The translations under genes were made by a program, and so were the position numbers. A stretch of 62,000 nt of DNA from assembly GCA_030141605.1 (NCBI GenBank), contig JAQGDQ010000592.1:1-62000 (forward strand), read 5' to 3'. The stretch is from Tubiluchus corallicola. Its lineage: Eukaryota; Priapulida; Priapulimorpha; Priapulimorphida; Tubiluchidae. The notes under the pieces are model-generated. The model did not search any database and had not been told where the DNA came from. It saw only the letters and a program-made list of their open reading frames with translations. How positions within the stretch are numbered: the stretch's first letter is position 1; every line of letters starts with the position of its first letter. Shown piece by piece: positions 28,079 through 38,442 of the stretch.

Positions 28079-28985
28079 CAAATACACAGTTTAGCTACTT
28101 CACAGTGATTCAAAAAAATTTCCAAAATCGAGAAGCTGTTTTAGCTCGATGAGGGACTGTGAGGGTTTTTTGCATGAAAAGTCGGCTACTGTGAGTAACT
28201 AGTCATCATATGTTTTTGGCTTGCACATCAGAAAAAAACTTGAATAAGATTTCAGAGAACTTAATGATTATCCCAGTCTTAACAAAAGAACTGCAAACAA
28301 TAGTCAACAAAGGAACTGTGACTCCGCCAAGTCCGTAAGCAGTGTGAGTCGGCAGGTCCGCAAAACGGGCGTATCCGCAAATCCGCAGAGCACGAATCTC
28401 TATTGTTAACCCACGGACTTCAATTTTGTGGATCTTTGAAATTGCAAATCAACAAATTTTGACTCGGCGCATCTCTAATGAGCGACTCTTTAATCAATAC
28501 AAGAACACCAAGATGCCGCAAATAAATAAAATATATGAGCTCCTTGCACCAATACAAGTGGCCGTAGATTCGAACTTGAACCACATGCACGAACTGCAAT
28601 TTGCAAAACAATCGATTACCCTAATAATTCGGTAACTGGATGTCCAAGCTGGAAAGTAAACAAGTTTGAGTCATGAAACTTGCAGGGCAGGTACCTGGGT
28701 ACGGGCTCAGACAACGAAATACTGAATGATGACCTTAGGCCAAACAGTTAGGGACAGTAAACGTATATGAGTTTTTTGTGAGCCTCTACCTGCTCCTCCA
28801 GTTTTTGTCCTAGAGCCACAATTTTTCCTATGTGGCTAGATGGAGGGCCCAAGTTTTTAAGCATGATTGAAAATGGATCATTTGGATAGTGAAAAATTTT
28901 CTGCTAGAGGCCAAAAATTGAGAGTGGGTGGGTTGTCACATGTTTTTCCAGTTTTACCTGTGATGTACCGGGCAAAGCTACCTAG
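28079..28985. other. Intergenic, unassigned
   Basis: Contains a patch rich in TCCGCAAA/GTCCG words at about 28320-28400 that looks like degenerate repeat sequence. Small open frames on both strands (28420-28635) overlap each other and are not credible genes. Confidence 0.35.
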
Positions 28986-29450
28986 CTTTTACAGTTACAG
29001 TTACAGTTACATGTGAAAACAAAAAAGGTTATCTGTAGTTAGTTCGCTAGCCATCTGGTGGTCACATGCAGAAGTGGAATGCCTGTAGGGTACACTCAGG
29101 TTGGAAGATGTTGTGATGTTTTTTGGATGATCTACATACTCATTTGTCAAGTTGTTGTTTAAAGTGGTCTGAATGCCTTGTATTCCTAACGTGTGTACCC
29201 AGCTTGTTCTAATCACTGATGACCCGGCAAGCGAAGTGGTTCTTGTTATTGCATCTAGGCTTACAGATCTTGTGCCCAAGACCCCTATTGTTGACTTGAA
29301 AGTAATGTTCAGGATTTAATTTGGTATCATTGTTGAAAATTCAAAATGTGGCTAACATATCTTCATGTTTTCTTTTATATGTGAGTTTGGAATATGATAG
29401 ATTGTGCAATGCTAGTACCAGCTTGGTTGCTTCTGTTGGATGGTTTCTAC
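28986..29450 (-). mobile_element. LINE ORF2 C-terminus and 3' tail relic
   Basis: One minus-strand frame with three stops reads LSYSKLTYKRKHEDML, then KLNPEHYFQVNNRGLGHK, CKPRCNNKNHFACRVISD, NKLGTHV and HFKQQLDK. This is the order of the C-terminal domain of CR1-like LINEs (L-x-x-R-R-x-R-G-D-M ... R-G-H ... F-F-x-x-R-V-I-x-x-W-N-x-L-P ... F-K-x-x-L-D). Its 3' end at 28986 carries three TGTAAC units, a typical CR1-type microsatellite tail. Confidence 0.6.
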
Positions 29451-29878
29451 CTTCCTGATGTGTTCTAACTTAGCTGGTTTGCTCATCCCACTCACTTTGC
29501 TTTGGATTAGCAGCTGAAAATTATTTTTAATAACACTTTAAATTGCCCAACAACAAGGTAGCCATTTTCCATCAACATGCTGCCATCAAATGGTAAACTT
29601 TACAACTAGAAAAAACATGCTTCGTGATTGGTCATTTTCCAAAAATTGGCGAGACGATGTGTCAAAAAATCGCCGTACAAAAAGACGAATTAGAGTACAC
29701 CAAAGCTACCATGATCAAAGTTAACTGTCTGACATAAAATCCACACAGGTACATCAGTAGTTAGGAAATATGTTCATATCACTACCATATATCCCAAAAT
29801 CTTCCCAACTAAGAATGATCCTGCTATTTTGATGAAAACTGTTGGATGAATTTTCGAAATGTCTTCTACAAGTCCCCA
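29451..29878. other. Intergenic, nothing recognised
   Basis: No open frame, repeat structure or family signature recognised between the LINE relic and the tandem repeat pair. Confidence 0.4.
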
Positions 29879-30220
29879 CCAAATAGTGCTCCCAGTTTTT
29901 AAGCATAGTGGCTTCTAGTACATCAAATGAAAGGTCTCAATGAGACAAAGTAAATGGTGCAAGTTGGCTAGAGATTCATTGACCAATAGCAATTGGTCAC
30001 AGGTTGAAATGTTACAAATTAGTTGATCTATGATCCAGTACTGCAGCAGGAGAAAATAGGTTTGGGGCAGACAAATGCGTTCTAGTATCGACCAAAACTA
30101 GCTTGCAGTAAATAAAATGAAAGGTGTCGATGAAATGAATTGAATGGTATAAATTAGCTAGGGACTAGCTGATCTTTGACCAAGTGCAATGGGTCACAGG
30201 TGGAAATGTTACAAACAAAA
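29879..30220. repeat. Two diverged tandem units of about 185 bp
   Basis: Units at about 29919-30012 and 30104-30215 share AATGAAAGGT (29941, 30118), GGCTAG/AGCTAGGGA, a GACCAA...GCAAT block, GGTCACAGGT (29996, 30193) and GAAATGTTACAAA, in the same order. The AATGAAAGGT word recurs in the kilobase tandem repeat at 40.3-41.0 kb. Coding potential is absent. Confidence 0.6.
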
Positions 30221-30529
30221 CTGCATTTGGAAGGCAGTTCCTACGTAATCAATGCAATGCCAGTTGAATAAAATTAAAATTGCAACTTTCAAACAAAAGG
30301 CTAATGTATTTTCAAGGGCTGATTCTGTAACTATTGTTTGCTAAACATCCACTTACTCACACGTCAGAAATATTATCATCAACTAGTTATTAAACATCAA
30401 TTATTATAACTTTATACTATAGCATATATATAGCATTATAAATTACATTAATTATTATATAAATCAGGATTTACTCACCACGAAGGTGAAGGTGAGTCAC
30501 TTTGTTGCTGTTTCAACCATCATTATGTT

Positions 30530-30745
30530 ATTTTTTATAATCTTTCATTTAAAAAGTCTTCTTTTTCATCTATTTTCCTATTGTTTACTTTTACTTGAAA
30601 AGTTTGATTCGTGCTTGGTTTATTGTTAGTTAGCATAAATTTAGTTTTTTTTAATTTAATTGATAACCGGTTGGCTTTCATCCATTTGTCTATCTTATTT
30701 AATTCATTGTTAACCAGTTTATTTAGTTCAAAGGTACAGGGTGGG
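30530..30745 (-). mobile_element. LINE reverse-transcriptase fragment
   Basis: The minus strand reads LNKLVNNELNKIDKWMKAN, then RLSIKLKKTKFML. This is the conserved RT segment N-x-E-L-x-x-I-x-x-W-x-x-x-N-K-L-S-L-N-x-x-K-T-x-x-M of CR1/Jockey-type LINEs. No other RT motifs are attached, so it is a short relic. The bases 30360-30529 and 30746-30834 show nothing else. Confidence 0.6.
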
Positions 30746-30834
30746 ACATAAACAAATTAATAAACTAATAAATAATTTTTCTATTCTATTCGTGTTGCAA
30801 TAGAATATACTTTACAACCGTTCACTTATTATTT

Positions 30835-31801
30835 ACGAGATGTTGGGAGCCGTTTGGACCACTGCGCCAAGTAGACCAATTGGTCTACTTGGGCTAGCCC
30901 AAGTAGACCGCGGTCTACTTGGGCTGCCCAAGTAGGACACTAGAGACAGGTCGTGAATTCAGTCGTTAAGTGTACTGACACCGTCCGTTGTGCTTGTTTA
31001 TGTAATAATAATAATTAAAAACGTTAATACACGTTGAATAATTTATTATACATCTAATAAAATAAAAGAATTTTATTCTGAGCTGACAATATTAAATTAG
31101 AACGGACAATATTAAATTTGGTTTCGATATTAATGTTGTTGAAGTGAAAAAACCCCACTTTTTTGCGAATTCAACATTTGTTTAAGGTATATCATTTTTG
31201 ATTTTGTCTCACTTCACAAACAGGTGATCCGTTTCACTACCTCTTGGGCAAATAATTGTTTTCTTATAAGTAAACGTTCTAGCGATCTATGTGTCCTACA
31301 TGGGCTAGCGAGCCATGTAGGACAGTGCCCTACATGTTACAATACTACTGATAGTATTAAAACTAATTATCCTTGCTTTTCTTAAATGTTAAAAATTATT
31401 TTTTGGTGTTGTGAAGGCTTAGCAGCATCTGTCTCATTTTTAAATTTGCAATTATTTCTGTAATAACTGTGTGCAGAATTTCTCTCTTTAAAGCATTAGA
31501 TACTAGGTTTAATGTTATGATATATTAATGGAGTTAATCATAATGATGAAATTATTGTAAGAAATGCATTTGTAAATTGCCAAGGAATATCCATTTCTAA
31601 AAGAAATTTTGTTTTATGCTTTATTATGTCATAACAATACTTATAAACAATGGTAATATAAACTGGAAACAAGTTTTGCCAGAGCAAGTTTCTCGACAAA
31701 AATCGCTAGTGCCCTACTTGGGCTGCCCATGTAGGACACTACTTTTAGCGCATCAAGTGGTCTACTTGGCGCAGTGGTCCAAACGGCTCCCAACACGAGA
31801 T
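30835..31801. mobile_element. 953-bp inverted-repeat DNA transposon with nested palindromes
   Basis: Left end 30841-30878 and right end 31758-31795 are perfect 38-bp inverted repeats (outer sequence TGTTGGGAGCCGTTTGGACC). The element 30842-31794 is flanked by ACGAGAT on both sides (30835-30841 and 31795-31801), read as a 7-bp target duplication; 5 or 6 bp cannot be excluded because the end bases are ambiguous. Inside the left end lie two perfect palindromes, 30867-30892 and 30899-30922, both built from the 11-mer CCAAGTAGACC. A third hairpin with 12-bp arms (TGTCCTACATGG) is at 31292-31324 and a fourth, imperfect one at 31710-31740. No transposase ORF, so non-autonomous. Superfamily not assigned. 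Confidence 0.85.
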
Positions 31802-32599
31802 ACCCGCCATAGTGCACGTTAAACGCCGAATCGCGCATCTCTCATTTTTTCATTTCAGTTTTAGTTTATTGCACACACTCTTATTGGGATTTAAAGCCAA
31901 AGCCAAGCTTCTGGAAAGTTGAGCTCATTTTAATATTTGGGGAAAAGTGTTAGAAAGTTTCAGCAATGAAATTGTGACAGGTATCCCGTGTAATTAGTAA
32001 AATCAATTTAAAGCTTGGGCGCACTCATTTTAGACGAAAAAACAGCTTATTTATACACTTACACATTTTAATTATGTACTTACACATTTCAAGGTGTAAT
32101 CCACTAGATTAAAGCAATGTAACACTTGCTCATCCTTAGCTTACATTAGAAGTCTGATCACTCAGTGTCTTTTTTTCGCTTTAATGCAGCTCCTAAAGGC
32201 GGCACATACTGCTTTTCTTCTATGGCAAATACTAGCAACTGGCCTTAAAAACTAGTAATAATGTGAGTAAAAAGTGCAGAAAAACTGCCGCTAGATCGTT
32301 CTGACTGCATGAAATTTTAATTGCTAATAACAAAGAATGAAAATAATTGGTGTGTGCTAGGGGTAAACATTCGATTCGAATACGAATTCAGTATTTCATA
32401 TTTTTCAAGAATATATCAAGAAAAAAACTTAGTACTTGCTGCATATTCCAAATTAACAAAAAATTGAAAGTAAGAGGATCAGTCTAGATACAAAATTAAG
32501 AATCTTTGTTGCACTTGTGGAAACTGTGTTTCTTTATTACTCAGAATTATTGACAATTTTCAAAGAAGAAACTACAGGAACATTTCAGGAATAAAATGG
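31802..32599. other. Intergenic with one hAT-like terminus
   Basis: Starts with the right flank of the palindromic element. At 32358 the sequence TAGGGGTAAACATTCGA begins, similar to hAT-type ends and to the inverse of the sequence ending at 36306. Otherwise AT-rich and unrecognised. Confidence 0.35.
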
Positions 32600-32901
32600 C
32601 CAAAGAAAATATCAAATCAGGATCTGCACAATAAAGTCAAGACAGAGAAATGGGCAATTAAAATCAAAAGGAGAAGATTAAGAAGGATACGACATGTTAT
32701 GTGACTGCCAGATGACAGTCCATTAAAGTTAGTTTTCACAGATGAACTGCAGAAAGAAAAGAAACCACAAGTATGGTAACTGCTGACTTACATCAATTTC
32801 ATCTGAAAAGATCTTATCAACACACCATTAGATATCAAAAATACAGAGACAGGGCAGCATGGAGTAAAATGATCAGGAGGGTCATGCCAAACGATGTGTG
32901 A
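32600..32901 (+). mobile_element. LINE ORF2 C-terminal relic (second lineage)
   Basis: In shifting plus frames: IKIKRRRLRRIRHVM, LPDDSPLKLVFTDELQKEKK, KDLINTPLDIKN, and finally YRDRAAWSKMIRRVMPNDV followed by TGA at 32899. This is the C-terminus of the RTE/craniata-like ORF2 family (R-R-R-L-x-W-x-G-H-V ... D-R-x-x-W-R-x-L-I), distinct from the CR1-like relics nearby. It has frameshifts and stops. Confidence 0.6.
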
Positions 32902-33600
32902 CTCCAGAGATAATGGTGATGATGTGAAGCCATAGGTAATAAAAGTGCGATGGTATTGCACAAAGTACTGGTTTGGGATCGCCTGTCTATTCGGCCGACT
33001 GGTTACACTTGAGAAGCAAAATTGCTTCTGTACTGCAACAATGGTAATGTAGTTTATCGTAATCAACAATAATAATAACAAGTATAAGTTAGGTCGATAA
33101 CAACAATCATTGAAATAACGCAAATCTATAAACAATAATTATAGGTAATTTCAGGTAACTTATTGAATTGGTTGTGGAAAAAGTCAAGAATCTCGCTAGT
33201 ATATGGTCAGTAGTATGGATCGAACATGTGTATGAGCTTGACCATAAGAACGACAGCTTTTTATCTGAGCAACAGTTAACACGAAACCAGCTTATATTTC
33301 CGGTACAACTGGGTTCAGGTTCCACCTAGCTTCGAATTCTGTAGCTTAGGCAAGCTATGGTAGAAAGTTAACTATATAGGCTCACCAGTGGACTGCCTCA
33401 GTTAGCTAACTAGTAGGTTGAACCTAGTGCTAGAATTAAGAGAGTTTAGGCAAAACAGGAAGAACCTAAAAAACAGGAAAATACTTTTTCTCTATTTCTC
33501 CTAGTTGAGTATAAGGTTCAAGAATTAATTAGCAATCATGCTTTTACTCTTTTCCTGATTTATACTTACGGAGTTTGAATGTTTTAGTCTGTTTGAATAT
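32902..33600. other. Intergenic, nothing recognised
   Basis: Antisense open frames at 32788-33325 are unremarkable and overlap the LINE relic edge. No repeat or RNA gene recognised. Confidence 0.35.
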
Positions 33601-34013
33601 TTGAATGCATTCGCAGTCAAGCGAATGCGACAGTGCTATCTACACTGCTTGTTGTTGGAAAAAACTCTCCGTTTTTCCGTTGCCCCTGCTTTCATTTTAT
33701 AGGGGTCGATATTAGGGGGTTGTTGTGGTCGTTGCGGAGAAATGCGATAAGCGATTATTTTGCGTCCCAGATCTCAAGTATAACGTGCAAACATGTACGT
33801 GTTTTTGGATGCTGAATTTTTATTTCATTTCTGCTTATTGTTTTGATCGGCATGATTTCATTAATTCCTTATTGATAATTTGAAACACTTTCGTGCATAT
33901 TATGGTTTTATATAATCATTTTAAGTGTTGAAATTGAAATTCCTTTGCTGTGCAACGACAGCGTGCAACCTAACATGGCAGCTTCCATGTACAGTCCCAT
34001 TTGTAAATAATCT
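33601..34013 (+). promoter_or_regulatory. Candidate ANAPC1 promoter and 5' non-coding exon
   Basis: A locally GC-richer stretch with CpG-containing words. It includes a short hairpin (GCATTCGC at 33607, GCGAATGC at 33622) and ends in a strong donor, CTTCGTAAGT, at 34014. A short ATG frame (MAASMYSPICK) at 33974 would be an upstream ORF. ANAPC1 coding exon 1 has an acceptor at 38421, so a remote 5' exon must exist somewhere upstream; this is the best candidate I see, inferred only. Confidence 0.25.
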
Positions 34014-34349
34014 TCGTAAGTTTTTCTTGTGTTATTTTATATAATCCTGGGCGCAATTAAGTCTAACTTTAAGTTCACAGTTTCACAATTGTCTCAAGTT
34101 TCACAACTCAGAATTGCGGACGATCAAAGCAATGCCATCAAATACAATCAAAGTAATTTGTAATTTATTATCATTTCAGCATGTATTTTTACATTAGAAT
34201 TTGCATTATTATCTTTATAACTATTATGCCCTATAACTAGAAAATGAAATATAGTTACAATAATTGTAACAGAACTACATTAGTATAGTATAGCATGGTA
34301 TAGTTAGGGAAAAAATTCCAAATATAATTACAAAAATTTAACAGAAGTG

Positions 34350-35885
34350 TACTTGATTGATTTGATTGATTGAATATCTTTATTGACATAAACATATGAT
34401 AATAACAATGTAATAATTCATGTGCTAATTAATACTGTAAAATGTTATTAAAGCTGTTTCCAGCCCACTTGGGCTTACAAGTCAATTTCATGAAAATTTA
34501 TCACATAATAACTGTGCAGTTCATTTACATAGAATATCAAATAAAAGAAAATATATAATATGGAATTTTAACATATACCTGAATGGACAAGTCATGTATT
34601 AAATATATATCTTGCTTTGCCTCATTCTAAAAATCTTATAAGCATATTTTGCAGTCCTAAGGACATTCTCTTCTGACATAATATATTTCCATTTATTTAC
34701 ATTATCTAATTGTTCCGGGTCCATGTTAATATCTTGGAAAAATTCTTCTCTCTCTAGTCTATAATGTGTACAAACAAACATAAAGTTACTAACATATGTA
34801 CTAACATGTGTACTAACATAGTTACTAAACTACACAATAGTTTGTCAACAAGAAATAAATGCTGCATGGTGGTCAAGAAGCAAAGCTTGTAAGACCACCA
34901 TGAAAAGTGAAAAAAACGACTTAATTTACAAGAGAGAGAATTATAGAAAAAACAGGGAGTAGTTAAGATAAAATAATAGGCAGAGATAGAGAAAAAGAGA
35001 AAAGAAATGAATTAGAAAGAAGTTCAGCAGAGACACAATGCAAAAGTATGAAAATGTAAACTGCAAAGTAACCTGTCGCTGGATTTACTGTGACTATCGG
35101 CAAAACCCAAAAATGCATTATAAGTAAGATTTCAGCAGAAGAGATTTCATATATCTTTTAAAGCCAAATATTTTCGATATGTTGTGACATAAATTGATAT
35201 TTTATTCCATAGATTTTGAGCAGTAGATTTTAGAAAGTGTCTGGCAACATTGGTCCTGCAAAATGGAATATAATATTCACTAAATCTAGTGAAGTGATGT
35301 TGGTGATTACGTACGACGGGATTTATGAAATGTGGGGGTAATAAACTGTGGTGTGTTTTGTACAGGTAGATATCAAGGTGGTTAGAAACTAAGTCATCTA
35401 AATTTCAATTTCCAGAGTTATAAAAAAGTATAGGTTCAATTGGGGCTTGTTTAGCTAAATTATAAGTGATTCTCAAAAACTTACACTGGTGTCTGGCTAA
35501 GTAATTTAAGTTTGTTGGATATGTTTTCCCCCATAGAATACAACAGTAAGTTAAATAGGGTAATATTAGACAGTTATATAGTGTTATTAAGTGAAATTTG
35601 TGTAATTTATTTTAATAATTGAGATAATGCCAACATTTTTTTGCAATTTTTGAACTTATATAATTAATATGTGGCCTCTAATCAATATTTTCATGAAGCA
35701 TAATACCTAAAAATTTTATAGTTTTGACTCTTTCAAGAACTACACCATCAATATATAGGGTACAATTATCAGGCAATTATTTATTTCTGGAATGGAAAAT
35801 AACACATTTTGTTTTTGTAGGATTTAATGATAGTACATTAGCCTTGAACCAATCAGCAATTAATTTCAAAAGTTAAATACTTTAA
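34350..35885 (-). mobile_element. LINE relic: RT thumb to 3' end
   Basis: Reading down the minus strand from 35880: LIADWFKANVLSLNPTKTKC, LYIDGVVLERVKTIKFLGI, RPHINYISSKIAKKMLALS, LYNCLILPYLTYCCILWGK, NLNYLARHQCKFLRIT, and LWNKISIYVTTYRKYLA. This is the post-catalytic RT and C-terminal order of CR1/Jockey-like LINEs, with several stops and frameshifts. At 34781-34599 a frame ending NKWKYIMSEEN...AKYAYKIF matches the extreme C-terminus of related LINEs. A hairpin with 10-bp arms CATGGTGGTC (34865) and GACCACCATG (34893) lies in it. Probably continuous with the RT fragment at 36.4-37.0 kb. Confidence 0.7.
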
Positions 35886-36310
35886 AAGTTAAAGCAAAGC
35901 AAAGCAGTGCAATAACAATCTTATTGGACGGTACGTGCTGCCATGTATTAAAATTATTGTTAGGGGTTGTTACTCACTATTTTGTGCACTCCGTCAGATG
36001 CCGTCATATACATTCATGAGATTTTGCTAGGTTACTGTGAAATCTCTGTGGAATGCATTATGCATTGCCCGCACTTGCCAAATGGCAAACCGCTGTAATT
36101 AATATTTGCTTAAAAATTGTTCACCAAAGTCACAGCTACAGTATGCTGATTGCGTACTGTTTCAAATGTTTTAATGAATAACAACATATGTAGTTGCAAT
36201 GGAGAATTAGTCAAATCCATTATTTCAGGTTGTAATCAAGCTCAAATAAAAACTCTTTAGAATCAAATTCGAACGTTCAAACTCGAATGTTTGATGCTTG
36301 CCCCTAATGT
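35886..36310. other. Segment between two LINE pieces, with a hAT-like end
   Basis: Separates the RT palm and thumb pieces of what looks like one minus-strand LINE, so it may be inserted DNA. Its right part, 36255-36306, ends GCTTGCCCCTA, and its inverse (TAGGGGCAAGCAT, then ACATTCGA) resembles the sequence at 32358. A left partner near 35.9 kb was not found. Confidence 0.35.
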
Positions 36311-36397
36311 AGGCCTAGAGAAAATATAGCTAAAAGATATTTACAGCAAATTAGCGATGGCAGTATTTTGAAGGAGATACAAAAGGGTTTTTTAGTA

Positions 36398-36970
36398 TTA
36401 TAAAATTGTGGGATTACTGCTGTGTTTAATGGGCATGTGACGGTGATGATGATAACCACATATTGGGCATATGATGATGATGATTTTCTTACCAGTTTTC
36501 AATTTTTTCTCATTAGTTGTAGCTTTTAACAGTTTTTTGTGCTTTCTGTAACAGCTAACTTGCTTGCGAAGCCTGTTTGCGCAACCTAAGAGACCTACAT
36601 GTGACGGGTTTTGACGGTTTCTTCTCAATGATTTACAAAATTGAAACAGATTTGATGCTTCCATAGTTTTGCAGCGAATTCCAAGGGCCCACAACACAAG
36701 ATGAGCAGAAGTGGGCTTTAACAAGAATATTGTACTTTAGAGTGTTATTTAGAGTATATGACTGGCTCATTTCAACGTGAGTTAACAAAGAGGAACAGAA
36801 TCAAATGCCTTTTTAAAATCAGTATACAGAATATCAATAGAGGGAAGGGAAGAGTCATGAAAAAATAGAGACCAGTCATTTAGGCATTCAAGAAGACTTG
36901 TTTCAGTGTCATGTTGGGGTAATGAGCCGTGTTGACTATCACATAAGTTGACCATAAAATAACAGAAAAT
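36398..36970 (-). mobile_element. LINE reverse-transcriptase palm fragment
   Basis: From 36950 down the minus strand reads DSQHGSLPQHDTETSLLECL, NDWSLFF, then SIDILYTDFKKAFDSVP, the RT motif A region including the first catalytic Asp. A shifted frame continues LWALGIRCKT (compare L-x-x-L-G-I-x-G-x-x) into the open frame 36724-36398. Motifs B and C (including the second catalytic Asp pair) are not visible, so it cannot encode a working RT. Confidence 0.65.
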
Positions 36971-38421
36971 TCAGTATGTCATCCCAACAGTGATTCAAGT
37001 AGTGATGGGCCGATCAACAATTCTGGGTACCAAGCTGATCATGAACTGATCAACATTGCTGTTCATCGATACTGATCAATTACAAGTTGGATAAAATACT
37101 TAGATATTGTTGCTACAAAAGTTGTTTTTAAATTACATTGTCTTTGCAGAACTTCATTTTACATGTCAAAAGATATTATTCACAGGATTCCAATAATGAA
37201 ACTTTGCCACTTAATTGTAGTCAGTTATTTGATTTTCAAGACTTTATTAATTTTAGAAATAAAGTAAAGTAAAAACTAAATGTTTTAATGGAACTTTGAA
37301 GCCTTGCTGAACTACATAAATTAACGATTTCTCTGTTAGGGACATAATGTATGCAATGTAGTATCATCAGTTTTCACCTCCCTGAACAAAGAAACCACAT
37401 ATACATAAATTTCTCAGCTGGGACACAGAAATGTAAGAGAGCCTTAAAATAACAAGTGGATTTTTATGTGTTCATCAATTATGCATGTTTGTAGTTATGA
37501 TTACTGCAGCAGGTTTTTCTTCTAAACAGATAACTTCTGTCTGGCCGGTAGAGCCTACCTTCACCTATACAACTACAAGGAAATGACCAAGTAATATGAA
37601 AGGATTTCAAATAATTAAAGAAAATGTGATTCAAACCCACAAAGTTACCCGATTCATAAATAAACTAATAAATGTTCATTCATCTGAACACGTTTCCTGA
37701 ACACAACAAAAATTTAGCAAGAATGCTCATTACGGTATGAAATAAATAGTGCAACAAAACAGCTTAATTGATCAAAACGCAGCAGGCACATAATTATTCC
37801 CCACACTGTGTTTTAGTGTTTCCTCTACCTTGAACATTTCCGTTATCCCAACTGCTGTGTTACTTCTCTAATTTAACTTGTACAGTAGTTAGATATAAAT
37901 CATTTTCTTGTACTCCCATTTGCCATAACTCTATCAAACAGTCTTGTAATCACAGCTTATCAAAGCACTTTATCACATCTACAAATATAAGTTTTGCATG
38001 TTTTTTGTAATAATACAAGAAGATTATCTGTTATTCCTCTTCTCTTTTTATCCATTTTGACACAACTTCTATGATACCACAAAGCAGCCCATCATCCATT
38101 TCTTTGCCTCTGCTTTATATTTATGGCAATTACCTTCTTTATCTTTTTTCGTTATTATTTTGTTTTTTCCTCTCTTTGGAGGAAACTCTTCTAACTGATG
38201 TACTTTCTACCAAGACTAAACGTTCTGGAATTTGTGAGCAAACGCTGTGTAAATTCACTAATTTGGTAGTTTGTTATGACTGGGAGCAATATTAAAAGCA
38301 TGAAAAGCAGGCTGAAGACTAGTTTAATTCATTGTTTAGAATTTCTTTCTGAATGGTCACTCTGAGCTAAATCTCAGTAACTTATTATTTTTAGTTACAT
38401 GTATGTATAAATGTTTTGCAG
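36971..38421. other. Upstream of ANAPC1 coding exon 1
   Basis: At 37008 a hAT-like terminus TAGTGATGGGCCGATCAAC begins, followed by several TGATCA words; I could not find its inverted partner. The rest is AT-rich with no recognised gene. An open frame at 38071-38295 shows no family likeness. Confidence 0.35.
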
Positions 38422-38442
38422 GTTTCTTGAAGTTACACCATC

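Noticed and set aside
31616-31838. Open frames at the right end of the palindromic transposon
   Set aside because: Both strands are open only because the inverted repeats are; composition is not protein-like.
33633-33815. 60-codon plus-strand frame near the candidate ANAPC1 promoter
   Set aside because: No family likeness, and no splice connection that keeps frame with ANAPC1.
38071-38295. Plus-strand frame upstream of ANAPC1 exon 1 as an N-terminal extension
   Set aside because: Human APC1 begins at a position matching MISVGESYEF; the frame is separated by stops and an acceptor.
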